Origin: Anthopleura xanthogrammica
Taxonomy: Eukaryota > Cnidaria > Anthozoa > Actiniaria > Actiniidae
NCBI GenBank assembly: GCA_964019055.1
Contig: OZ025216.1
Coordinates: forward strand, 1,863,001 to 1,927,000
Reading direction: 5' to 3'
Length of the DNA: 64,000 nucleotides
The notes under the pieces were generated by a model, which was given only the letters and a program-made list of their open reading frames with translations, searched no databases and was not told where the DNA came from. Both the position numbers and the translations under genes were made by a program. Positions 11,317 to 23,170 of the stretch are shown here, piece after piece. The stretch's first letter is position 1; each line of letters starts with the position of its first letter.

Positions 11317-14300
11317 CTAAGACGAAGAAAATCTCAAATATCTCTGGCTCTACAAGTGCTAGAACCCTCTGGTAAAAAGTTTCATGCACTTTGAACCTCT
11401 GTTATTGTATCCCGATAAATACTTTGGTGATTTCAAGCACGACAAAGTACGATCGAGGCCTGTTTTGATGGGCCGTGCGAGCCTTCTCTTCAACATTTCT
11501 TGTAGCACGTGACACAGGGAGACCTACAAGGGGGTCATTTAAAAATCCAACTTCCCTCTTTCCCACCTGAAAATCACTTGTTGAAAATCAATATGCTATC
11601 GAAAACGGTCAAAAAAATCCACTTTCGGAGTGAATATGGAGTTACAAAAAAAATGATCAAAAATCCTGTTTGGTGGCCATATGTAGCCTTATAAATTGAT
11701 TTCGTGGAGACGGGAAGGCTAAGACGAAGAAAATCTCAAATATCTCTGGCTCTACAAGTGCTAGAACCCTCTGGTAAAAAGTTTCATGCACTTTGAACCT
11801 CTGTTATTGTATCCCGATAAATACTTTGGTGATTTCAAGCACGACAAAGTACGATCGAGGCCTGTTTTGATGGGCCGTGCGAGCCTTCTCTTCAACATTT
11901 CTTGTAGCACGTGACACAGGGAGACCTACAAGGGGGTCATTTAAAAATCCAACTTCCCTCTTTCCCACCTGAAAATCACTTGTTGAAAATCAATATGCTA
12001 TAGAAAACGGTGAAAAAAATCCAGTTTCGGAGTGAATATGGAGTTGCAAAAAAAATGATCAAAAATCCTGTTTGTGGCCATATGTAGCCTTATAAATTGA
12101 TTTCGTGGAGACGGGAAGGCTAAGACGAAGAAAATCTCAAATATCTCTGGCTCTACAAGAGCTAGAACCCTCTGGTAAAAAGTTTCATGCACTTTGAACC
12201 TCTGTTATTGTATCCTGATAAACACTTTGGTGATTTCAAGCACGACAAAGTACGACCGAGGCCTGTTTTGATGGGCCGTGCGAGCCTTCTCTTCAACATT
12301 TCTTGTAGCACGTGACACAGGGAGACCTACAAGGATGTCATTTAAAAATCCAACTTCCCTCTTTCCCACCTGAAAATCACTTGTTGAAAATCAATATGCT
12401 ATCGAAAACGGTGAAAAAAATCCACTTTCGGAGTGAATATGGAGTTGCAAAAAAAATGATCAAAAATCCTGTTTGGTGGCCATATGTAGCCTTATAAATT
12501 GATTTCGTGGAGACGGGAAGGCCAAGACGAAGAAAATCTCAAATATCTCTTGCTCTACAAGAGCTAGAACCCTCTGGTAAAAAGTTTCATGCACTTTGAA
12601 CCTCTGTTATTCTATCCTGATAAATACTTTGGTGATTTCAACACAACAAAGTACGATCGAGGCCTGTTTTGATGGGCCGTGCGAGCCTTCTCTTCAACAT
12701 TTCTTGTAGCACGTGACACAGGGAGACCTACAAGGGGGTCATTTAAAAATCCAACTTCCCTCTTTCCCACCTGAAAATCACTTGTTGAAAATCAATATGC
12801 TATCGAAAACGGTCAAAAAAATCCACTTTCGGAGTGAATATGGAGTTACAAAAAAAATGATCAAAAATCCTGTTTGGTGGCTATATGTAGCCTTATAAAT
12901 TGATTTCGTGGAGACGGGAAGGCTAAGACGAAGAAAATCTCAAATATCTCTGGCTCTACAAGTGCTAGAACCCTCTGGTAAAACGTTTCATGCACTTTGA
13001 ACCTCTGTTATTGTATCCCGATAAATACTTTGGTGATTTCAAGCACGACAAAGTACGATCGAGGCCTGTTTTGATGGGCCGTGCGAGCCTTCTCTTCAAC
13101 ATTTCTTGTAGCACGTGACACAGGGAGACCTACAAGGGGGTCATTTAAAAATCCAACTTCCCTCTTTCCCACCTGAAAATCACTTGTTCAAAATCAATAT
13201 GCTATAGAAAACGGTGAAAAAAATCCACTTTCGGAGTGAATATGGAGTTGCAAAAAAAATGATCAAAAATCCTGTTTGTGGCCATATGTAGCCTTATAAA
13301 TTGATTTCGTGGAGACGGGAAGGCTAAGACGAAGAAAATCTCAAATATCTCTGGCTCTACAAGAGCTAGAACCCTCTGGTAAAAAGTTTCATGCACTTTG
13401 AACCTCTGTTATTCTATCCTGATAAATACTTTGGTGATTTCAAGCACGACAAAGTACGATCGAGGCCTGTTTTGATGGGCCGTGCGAGCCTTCTCTTCAA
13501 CATTTCTTGTAGCACGTGACACAGGGAGACCTACAAGGGGGTCATTTAAAAATCCAACTTCCCTCTTTCCCACCTGAAAATCACTTGTTGAAAATCAATA
13601 TGCTATCGAAAACGGTCAAAAAAATCCACTTTCGGAGTGAATATGGAGTTGCAAAAAAAATGATCAAAAATCCTGTTTGGTGGCCATATGTAGCCTTATA
13701 AATTGATTTCGTGGAGACGGGAAGGCTATGACGAAGAAAATCTCAAATATCTCTGGCTCTACAAGAGCTAGAACCCTCTGGTAAAAAGCTTCATGCACTT
13801 TGAACCTCTGTTATTCTATCCTGATAAATACTTTGGTGATTTCAAGCACGACAAAGTACGATCGAGGCCTGATTTGATGGGCCGTGCGAGCCTTCTCTTC
13901 AACATTTCTTGTAGCACGTGACACAGGGAGACCTACAAGGGGGTCATTTAAAAATCCAACTTCCCTCTTTCCCACCTGAAAATCACTTGTTGAAAATCAA
14001 TATGCTATAGAAAACTGTCAAAAAAATCCACTTTCGGAGTGAATATGGAGTTGCAAAAAAAATGATCAAAAATCCTGTTTGTGGCCATATGTAGCCTTAT
14101 AAATTGATTTCGTGGAGACGGGAAGGCTAAGACGAAGAAAATCTCAAATATCTCTGGCTCTACAAGAGCTAGAACCCTCTGGTAAAAAGTTTCATGCACT
14201 TTGAACCTCTGTTATTCTATCCTGATAAATACTTTGGTGATTTCAAGCACGACAAAGTACGATCGAGGCCTGTTTTGATGGGCCGTGCGAGCCTTCTCTT

Positions 14301-17132
14301 CAACATTTCTTGTAGCACGTGACACAGGGAGACCTACAAGGGGGTCATTTAAAAATCCAACTTCCCTCTTTCCCACCTGAAAATCACTTGTTCAAAATCA
14401 ATATGCTATAGAAAACGGTGAAAAAAATCCAGTTTCGGAGTGAATATGGAGTTGCAAAAAAAATGATCAAAAATCCTGTTTGGTGGCCATATGTAGCCTT
14501 ATAAATTGATTTCGTGGAGACGGGAAGGCTAAGACGAAGAAAATCTCAAATATCTCTGGCTCTACAAGAGCTAGAACCCTCTGGTAAAAAGTTTCATGCA
14601 CTTTGAACCTCTGTTATTCTATCCTGATAAATACTTTGGTGATTTCAAGCACGACAAAGTACGATCGAGGCCTGTTTTGATGGGCCGTGCGAGCCTTCTC
14701 TTCAACATTTCTTGTAGCACGTGACACAGGGAGACCTACAAGGGGGTCATTTAAAAATCCAACTTCCCTCTTTCCCACCTGAAAATCACTTGTTGAAAAT
14801 CAATATGCTATCGAAAACGGTCAAAAAAATCCACTTTCGGAGTGAATATGGAGTTGCAAAAAAAATGATCAAAAATCCTGTTTGGTGGCCATATGTAGCC
14901 TTATAAATTGATTTCGTGGAGACGGGAAGGCTATGAGGAAGAAAATCTCAAATATCTCTGGCTCTACAAGAGCTAGAACCCTCTGGTAAAAAGTTTCATG
15001 CACTTTGAACCTCTGTTATTGTATCCCGATAAATACTTTGGTGATTTCAAGCACGACAAAGTACGATCGAGGCCTGTTTTGATGGGCCGTGCGAGCCTTC
15101 TCTTCAACATTTCTTGTAGCACGTGACACAGGGAGACCTACAAGGGGGTCATTTAAAAATCCAACTTCCCTCTTTCCCACCTGAAAATCACTTGTTGAAA
15201 ATCAATATGCTATCGAAAACGGTCAAAAAAATCCACTTTCGGAGTGAATATGGAGTTGCAAAAAAAATGATCAAAAATCCTGTTTGGTGGCCATATGTAG
15301 CCTTATAAATTGATTTCGTGGAGACGGGAAGGCTAAGACGAAGAAAATCTCAAATATCTCTGGCTCTACAAGAGCTAGAACCCTCTGGTAAAAAGTTTCA
15401 TGCACTTTGAACCTCTGTTATTGTATCCTGATAAACACTTTGGTGATTTCAAGCACAACAAAGTACGACCGAGGCCTGTTTTGATGGGCCGTGCGAGCCT
15501 TCTCTTCAACATTTCTTGTAGCACGTGACACAGGGAGACCTACAAGGGGGTCATTTAAAAATCCAACTTCCCTCTTTCCCACCTGAAAATCACTTGTTCA
15601 AAATCAATATGCTATCGAAAACGGTCAAAAAAATCCACTTTCGGAGTGAATATGGAGTTGCAAAAAAAATGATCAAAAATCCTGTTTGGTGGCCATATGT
15701 AGCCTTATAAATTGATTTCGTGGAGACGGGAAGGCTAAGACGAAGAAAATCTCAAATATCTCTGGCTCTACAAGAGCTAGAACCCTCTGGTAAAAAGTTT
15801 CATGCACTTTGAACCTCTGTTATTGTATCCCGATAAATACTTTGGTGATTTCAAGCACGACAAAGTACGATCGAGGCCTGTTTTGATGGGCCGTGCGAGC
15901 CTTCTCTTCAACATTTCTTGTAGCACGTGACACAGGGAGACCTACAAGGGGGTCATTTAAAAATCCAACTTCCCTCTTTCCCACCTGAAAATCACTTGTT
16001 CAAAATCAATATGCTATCGAAAACGGTGAAAAAAATCCAGTTTCGGAGTGAATATGGAGTTGCAAAAAAAATGATCAAAAATCCTGTTTGGTGGCCATAT
16101 GTAGCCTTATAAATTGATTTCGTGGAGACGGGAAGGCTAAGACGAAGAAAATCTCAAATATCTCTGGCTCTACAAGAGCTAGAACCCTCTGGTAAAAAGT
16201 TTCATGCACTTTGAACCTCTGTTATTGTATCCTGATAAACACTTTGGTGATTTCAAGCACAACAAAGTACGACCGAGGCCTGTTTTGATGGGCCGTGCGA
16301 GCCTTCTCTTCAACATTTCTTGTAGCACGTGACACAGGGAGACCTACAAGGGGGTCATTTAAAAATCCAACTTCCCTCTTTCCCACCTGAAAATCACTTG
16401 TTGAAAATCAATATGCTATCGAAAACGGTCAAAAAAATCCACTTTCGGAGTGAATATGGAGTTGCAAAAAAAATGATCAAAAATCCTGTTTGGTGGCCAT
16501 ATGTAGCCTTATAAATTGATTTCGTGGAGACGGGAAGGCTAAGACGAAGAAAATCTCAAATATCTCTGGCTCTACAAGAGCTAGAACCCTCTGGTAAAAA
16601 GTTTCATGCACTTTGAACCTCTGTTATTGTATCCCGATAAATACTTTGGTGATTTCAAGCACGACAAAGTACGATCGAGGCCTGTTTTGATGGGCCGTGC
16701 GAGCCTTCTCTTCAACATTTCTTGTAGCACGTGACACAGGGAGACCTACAAGGGGGTCATTTAAAAATCCAACTTCCCTCTTTCCCACCTGAAAATCACT
16801 TGTTCAAAATCAATATGCTATCGAAAACGGTGAAAAAAATCCACTTTCGGAGTGAATATGGAGTTGCAAAAAAAATGATCAAAAATCCTGTTTGGTGGCC
16901 ATATGTAGCCTTATAAATTGATTTCGTGGAGACGGGAAGGCTAAGACGAAGAAAATCTCAAATATCTCTGGCTCTACAAGAGCTAGAACCCTCTGGTAAA
17001 AAGTTTCATGCACTTTGAACCTCTGTTATTCTATCCTGATAAATACTTTGGTGATTTCAAGCACGACAAAGTACGATCGAGGCCTGTTTTGATGGGCCGT
17101 GCGAGCCTTCTCTTCAACATTTCTTGTAGCAC

Positions 17133-19948
17133 GTGACACAGGGAGACCTACAAGGGGGCCATTTAAAAATCCAACTTCCCTCTTTCCCACCTGAAAATCA
17201 CTTGTTGAAAATCAATATGCTATCGAAAACGGTCAAAAAAATCCACTTTCGGAGTTAATACTGAGTTGCAAAAAAAAATGATCAAAAATCCTGTTTGGTG
17301 GCCATATGTAGCCTTATAAATTGATTTCGTGGAGACGGGAAGGCTATGACGAAGAAAATCTCAAATATCTCTGGCTCTGCAAGAGCTAGAACCCTCTGGT
17401 AAAAAGTTTCATGCACTTTGAACCTCTGTTATTGTATCCTGATAAATACGTTGGTGATGTCAAGCACGACAAAGTACGATCGAGGCCTGTTTTGATGGGC
17501 CGTGCGAGCCTTCTCTTCAACATTTCTTGTAGCACGTGACACAGGGAGACCTACAAGGGGGTCATTTAAAAATCCAACTTCCCTCTTTCCCACCTGAAAA
17601 TCACTTGTTCAAAATCAATATGCTATCGAAAACGGTCAAAAAAATCCACTTTCGGAGTGAATATGGAGTTGCAAAAAAAATGATCAAAAATCCTGTTTGG
17701 TGGCCATATGTAGCCTTATAAATTGATTTCGTGGAGACGGGAAGGCTAAGACGAAGAAAATCTCAAATATCTCTGGCTCTACAAGAGCTAGAACCCTCTG
17801 GTAAAAAGTTTCATGCACTTTGAACCTCTGTTATTCTATCCTGATAAATACTTTGGTGATTTCAAGCACGACAAAGTACGATCGAGGCCTGTTTTGATGG
17901 GCCGTGCGAGCCTTCTCTTCAACATTTCTTGTAGCACGTGACACAGTGAGACCTACAAGGGGGTCATTTAAAAATCCAACTTCCCTCTTTCCCATCTGAA
18001 AATCACTTGTTGAAAATCAATATGCTATCGAAAACGGTCAAAAAAATCCGGTTTCGGAGTGAATATGGAGTTGCAAAAAAAATGATTAAAAATCCTGTTT
18101 GGTGGCCATATGTAGCCTTATAAATTGATTTCGTGGAGACGGGAAGGCTAAGACGAAGAAAATCTCAAATATCTCTGGCTCTACAAGTGCTAGAACCCTC
18201 TGGTAAAAAGTTTCATGCACTTTGAACCTCTGTTATTCTATCCTGATAAATACTTTGGTGATTTCAAGCACGACAAAGTACGATCGAGGCCTGTTTTGAT
18301 GGGCCGTGCGAGCCTTCTCTTCAACATTTCTTGTAGCACGTGACACAGTGAGACCTACAAGGGGGTCATTTAAAAATCCAACTTCCCTCTTTCCCACCTG
18401 AAAATCACTTGTTCAAAATCAATATGCTATCGAAAACGGTGAAAAAAATCCACTTTCGGAGTGAATATGGAGTTGCAAAAAAAATGATCAAAAATCCTGT
18501 TTGGTGGCCATATGTAGCCTTATAAATTGATTTCGTGGAGACGGGAAGGCTAAGACGAAGAAAATCTCAAATATCTCTGGCTCTACAAGAGCTAGAACCC
18601 TCTGGTAAAAAGTTTCATGCACTTTGAACCTCTGTTATTCTATCCTGATAAATACTTTGGTGATTTCAAGCACGACAAAGTACGATCGAGGCCTGTTTTG
18701 ATGGGCCGTGCGAGCCTTCTCTTCAACATTTCTTGTAGCACGTGACACAGGGAGACCTACAAGGGGGCCATTTAAAAATCCAACTTCCCTCTTTCCCACC
18801 TGAAAATCACTTGTTGAAAATCAATATGCTATCGAAAACGGTCAAAAAAATCCACTTTCGGAGTTAATACTGAGTTGCAAAAAAAAATGATCAAAAATCC
18901 TGTTTGGTGGCCATATGTAGCCTTATAAATTGATTTCGTGGAGACGGGAAGGCTATGACGAAGAAAATCTCAAATATCTCTGGCTCTGCAAGAGCTAGAA
19001 CCCTCTGGTAAAAAGTTTCATGCACTTTGAACCTCTGTTATTGTATCCTGATAAATACGTTGGTGATGTCAAGCACGACAAAGTACGATCGAGGCCTGTT
19101 TTGATGGGCCGTGCGAGCCTTCTCTTCAACATTTCTTGTAGCACGTGACACAGGGAGACCTACAAGGGGGTCATTTAAAAATCCAACTTCCCTCTTTCCC
19201 ACCTGAAAATCACTTGTTCAAAATCAATATGCTATCGAAAACGGTCAAAAAAATCCACTTTCGGAGTGAATATGGAGTTGCAAAAAAAATGATCAAAAAT
19301 CCTGTTTGGTGGCCATATGTAGCCTTATAAATTGATTTCGTGGAGACGGGAAGGCTAAGACGAAGAAAATCTCAAATATCTCTGGCTCTACAAGAGCTAG
19401 AACCCTCTGGTAAAAAGTTTCATGCACTTTGAACCTCTGTTATTCTATCCTGATAAATACTTTGGTGATTTCAAGCACGACAAAGTACGATCGAGGCCTG
19501 TTTTGATGGGCCGTGCGAGCCTTCTCTTCAACATTTCTTGTAGCACGTGACACAGTGAGACCTACAAGGGGGTCATTTAAAAATCCAACTTCCCTCTTTC
19601 CCATCTGAAAATCACTTGTTGAAAATCAATATGCTATCGAAAACGGTCAAAAAAATCCGGTTTCGGAGTGAATATGGAGTTGCAAAAAAAATGATTAAAA
19701 ATCCTGTTTGGTGGCCATATGTAGCCTTATAAATTGATTTCGTGGAGACGGGAAGGCTAAGACGAAGAAAATCTCAAATATCTCTGGCTCTACAAGTGCT
19801 AGAACCCTCTGGTAAAAAGTTTTATGCACTTTGAACCTCTGTTATTCTATCCTGATAAATACTTTGGTGATTTCAAGCACGACAAAGTACGATCGAGGCC
19901 TGTTTTGATGGGCCGTGCGAGCCTTCTCTTCAACATTTCTTGTAGAAC
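17133..19948. repeat. Second higher-order repeat, period about 1609 bp
   Basis: Units at 17133, 17536 and 17938 recur as 18742, 19145 and 19547. Shared rare variants include GGGGGCCATTT, GGAGTTAATACTGAG, CTCTGCAAGAG and AATACGTTGGTGATGTC in the first unit, and CACAGTGAGACC, ATCCGGTTTCGG and GATTAAAAATCC in the third. The fourth units (18340 and 19949) differ. Confidence 0.85.
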
Positions 19949-20600
19949 GTGACACAGGGAGACCTACAAGGGGGTCATTTAAAAATCCAACTTCCCTCTT
20001 TCCCACCTGAAAATCACTTGTTGAAAATCTATATGCTATCGAAAACGGTCAAAAAAATCCCGTTTCGGAGTGAATATGGAGTTGCAAAAAAAATGATCAA
20101 AAATCCTGTTTGGTGGCCATATGTAGCCTTATAAGTTGATTTCGTGGAGACGGGAAGGCTAAGACGAAGAAAATCTCAAATATCTCTGGCTCTACAAGAG
20201 CTAGAACCCTCTGGTAAAACGTTTCATTCTCTTTGAACCTCTGTTATTCTATCCTGATAAATACTTTGGTGATTTAAAGCACGACAAAGCACGATCGAGG
20301 CCTGTTTTGATGGGCCGTGCGAGCCTTCTCTTCAACATTGCTTGCAGCACGTGACACAGTGAGACCTACAAGGGGGTCATTTAAAAATCCAACTTCCCTC
20401 TTTCCCACCTGAAAATCACTTGTTGAAAATCAATATGCTATCGAAAACGGTCAAAAAAAGCCAGTTTTGGAGTGAATATCGAGTTGGAAAAAAAATGATC
20501 TAAGAAGAAGGCTATGGCGAAGAAAATCGGAAATATCTCTTGCTCTACACAAGCTAGAACCGAAGGTAAAAGGTTTGATGCACTTTGAACCTGTGCAATA

Positions 20601-20924
20601 TAGCAGAGGTTATCGACAGCACTAAAAAGATACCGGTGTCTACAGTCTTGTCTTTAGTATAATTTTTTTTGCTTTACAAACTTTTTAATTGTGTAGGTAC
20701 ATTTCTTGGGATGTACTTGCAATGTAGAGGCAGATCTAGGGGAGGGTTGTAGTGGTTTTCACTTCTCCCCCCAGACAATTTGTCTTTTTCTAATTCTCTA
20801 CTTTTTTAAGGACCATAATACTTTGCGGGTTAGGTAGATCATTAAGATTTGATCAACATTGTTTGAGTTTTATTAGTTCAATAGAAAAAGAACTGATGGC
20901 AATAAACCTGTATTTAAGGAGGGG
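20601..20924. other. Gene-free AT-rich spacer
   Basis: Follows the decayed end of the satellite. It contains a repeat fragment near 20728 (GGCAGATCTAGGGGAGGG) of the kind also seen near 33760 and 42914. No gene was seen. Confidence 0.5.
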
Positions 20925-21079
20925 GTAATGTTTTCCCATTTTAGACCTCGATATTCCCTAGAGTATGGTTTCTTTGTTTAGGAGTTGTGCATGAGAAAAC
21001 ACATGAATATGGATACAACTCAAATAATGAATGTTATTCCCAAGACAATGGCACTTGATCTGAAATGGGAAAACATTAC
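20925..21079. mobile_element. MITE-like element, TIR GTAATGTTTTCCCATTT
   Basis: 155 bp; the ends are inverted repeats (GTAATGTTTTCCCATTT and AAATGGGAAAACATTAC). An inverted, diverged copy with the same interior (ATGAATATGGATACAACTC) lies at 31153-31294, and a shorter relative at 29271-29381. Confidence 0.85.
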
Positions 21080-21092
21080 GCCGAAGGTAAGC

Positions 21093-21297
21093 TAGTCCAG
21101 AACTGGACCCACTTTCCTCAGTAACTGATTAATTCATATCGCAAAAATAAAATAAAAAACAGCGCGCGCACGAAATACAGAATACTGAGAAAAGTTTTTA
21201 TCTTTACGATTCTTACCAGTCTCTTTTCACTACTCGGTTCGTTCTTGTCGCGCGCGCATCGATAAAAGTGGGTCCAGCTCTGTCCAGCTCTGGACTA
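21093..21297. mobile_element. MITE-like element, TIR TAGTCCAGAACTGGACCCAC
   Basis: Ends are inverted: TAGTCCAGAACTGGACCCAC on the left, matched on the right by GTGGGTCCAGCTCTGTCC and then CAGCTCTGGACTA. The right arm carries a short tandem duplication of AGCTCTGTCC. GCGCGC-rich subterminal tracts also pair. TA at both ends may be the target duplication. Confidence 0.75.
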
Positions 21298-21566
21298 AAG
21301 GTAAGCACGAGATGTTTTCAACCATTTTATTGTCTGTGCTGGGTTGCCTGTGGTGCATGCGCTCAAGCATCAAACAAAAAACAAAAAATAAATAAACTGG
21401 AATACGGGAAAATTTTGCTGCCCAGTTCAGCATAACCTGAGTATCAGGCTCTAGGGGAAGGGCGGGGAGGGGACTGGTACTCAGGTTAACTTCAGTCACC
21501 AATAATGGAACATCGAACAGGGCCAGTACCGACCTCAGTACCTTAGCTTCGTGCATCGATTTGGTC

Positions 21567-22253
21567 ATGGATCATCAATACACATTAATTTTCGTTATAC
21601 TATCGATCGCATTCGCCTTCACATTCACTGGGAATTTTCTGTTAGCCTTCATGATCGTCAAACTAAAACGCCAAAAAGAGCGAGAAACAGCTGATCGAAG
21701 ACTCCATTTTGATGTTCTCTTTACTTCTCTTGCAGTCGGCGACGCCGTTGGTTCCTGCTTAAATTATCCAATTTTACTTTATTTGTTCCACCTGGCTTCC
21801 CAAGAGAAGGAAATCTCGAGGCAATTGTGTAAAATATTGGGTTCTTCTGCAGCGTTTTACTTTTCATTTATTGCCATCTTGACGGTGATGATGAACCTTC
21901 ACAACTTTACAATGAACACCTGGCCTTTTCATTATTACATTTACCTAAGACGAAAAGAAAGTAAAATACCTACTTTGTGCGTTAGTGTTTCTCTTTTCAT
22001 CGCTCTTCTCTCACTAGTTCTGTCTGCAAGCGGTCTTTCCTTGTTTAATCTTACTCCAGGAAAATGCTTTCATGTTACTACTTGCATACCAGATTCGTTC
22101 AGCAGCTCTGCTTCAAAATATTATTTTTTCATAATTGGTCACTTTAGTTTTTGGACACACTTTTTCTTTCTCATCCTCACCACAAGTCAGTATGTGGAAA
22201 TGAGAGCTAATGCTGTTGGCCGCATATTTGGTGGTATTTATAGTACAAAATGA
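21567..22253 (+). pseudogene. Truncated paralogue of the first GPCR (helices 1-5 only, 228 aa)
   Basis: Starts at ATG 21567 (MDHQYTLIF) with a complete helix 1 (TFTGNFLLAFMIVKL). It runs collinear with the 1-720 exon: HFDVLFTSLAVGDAVGS, LASQEKEISRQLCKILGS, NTWPFHYYIYLRRKES, and HFSFWTHF in helix 5. After helix 5 the similarity stops; a short unrelated tail (VEMRANAVGRIFGG) leads to a stop at 22253. No helix 6 or 7 sequence was found in the next kilobase. A weak donor (CACAA|GTCAGT, near 22184) could splice to a distant exon, so it may be either a truncated duplicate or a gene whose last exon I cannot see. The upstream copy keeps all helices. The order of copies and shared strand indicate tandem duplication. 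Confidence 0.65.
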
Positions 22254-22386
22254 AACTAAGATATAGGATAAATCCTAATAACTGGCCAGCTAGGTCAGGG
22301 ACTCTCCTTCTTTGGGTTTCCTGTGGAAATTACCCAGGGTCAAGGGAGGGGGAGGGGTAGAAGGAAGAAGAAAGGGGATGGCTGTA

Positions 22387-22521
22387 TAGACCCCTTGCAT
22401 TAATTCCCAACCTGGGGGTCAAAACAAAAGAACTGCATTCCCTTGAGGATTGAAATATTTTGTGATATCAATATTTTTCATTGTTTTGACCCCTAGGTTG
22501 GGATTTAGTGCAAGGGGTCTA
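22387..22521. mobile_element. MITE-like element, TIR TAGACCCCTTGCA
   Basis: 135 bp with inverted ends TAGACCCCTTGCA and TGCAAGGGGTCTA, and nested inverted blocks (CCCAACCTGGGGGTCAAAAC and GTTTTGACCCCTAGGTTGGG). A close relative at 63137-63474 carries an internal insertion. Confidence 0.85.
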
Positions 22522-23170
22522 TTTAAGAGTTCATTTAGAAAGGTTTGAATGAAACTTCCCAAAATGTCAAAATTAAAACTCAATGGAGGGTGACAGGGAC
22601 ACTGACAATACTTTTGCATAGGTCTGTGATCTAAGGTGGGATATTGTACAAGCAGCAAAAATATGCAAACAAAATAGTATACCACTCTGTGCAACAATAA
22701 ACTTAACCCTCTTGAGCACTTTTGTAGGAGTGAAATACATTGATATTCTTAACTGATATTGTAAAATCATTGGAATATTATTGAAAATTTGAAATAAATA
22801 AATATCAAGATAAAATAAAAATATCCTTATACTTCTATCAGTGCACGCATACTCCACCCCCATTAATATCTTGAGCTCCTTTATAGGAAAAATATACATT
22901 GATTAACTGATATTGTAAAATCATTGGGATAATATTAAGAAATTGGAATCAATAAGAATTAGGATAAAATTAATTTTAATATTTTCTGTCCGTGCACCCC
23001 ACCCCTCTAAGTATTTTCCCTTCCTACATGAGTTAAGCCTGGAGCGAGCAAGGCGTAGTACTTGCAAAAAATGGCTGAACGACTACAACTAATCCAATAT
23101 CCTGAATTTAATCCTTAAATTGCTCCTACTTCGCCAAAAAACCGACTTAGGAAACCTCAACTAGAGCACA
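22522..23170. other. Upstream region of the pseudoprotease-death gene
   Basis: No gene seen. Two diverged direct repeats occur: about 22730-22860 and 22880-23010 share TACATTGAT, AACTGATATTGTAAAATCATTGG and CACCCC-type ends. An in-frame TAG at 23162-23164 precedes the ATG at 23171. Confidence 0.5.

Larger units (their letters stand above)
2630..20600. repeat. Satellite array, about 402-bp monomer, 42 clear copies plus degenerate edges
   Basis: All copies are head to tail. The anchor GTGACACAGGGAGACC recurs at 3011, 3413, 3815, 4217, 4619, 5021, 5423, 5825, 6228, 6630 and so on to 20351, at 401-403 bp spacing. The series is broken once, at 10449-11316, by a TIR element. Central monomers are nearly identical. 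The first unit (about 2630-3008) and the last (about 20351-20600) are clearly diverged, as expected when unequal exchange homogenises the interior. Each monomer has a 61-codon open frame starting at GTG and ending in TATAAATTG. It has no ATG at its start and nothing indicates that it is translated. Each also contains CACGTG. Variant-sharing shows higher-order repeats of two and four monomers. Confidence 0.97.

Noticed and set aside
3011..20134. Repeated 61-codon open frames in the satellite (GDLQGGHLKIQLPSF) and 64-codon minus frames
   Set aside because: They start at GTG, repeat with the monomer and vary like the rest of it; a frame of this size follows from monomer composition.
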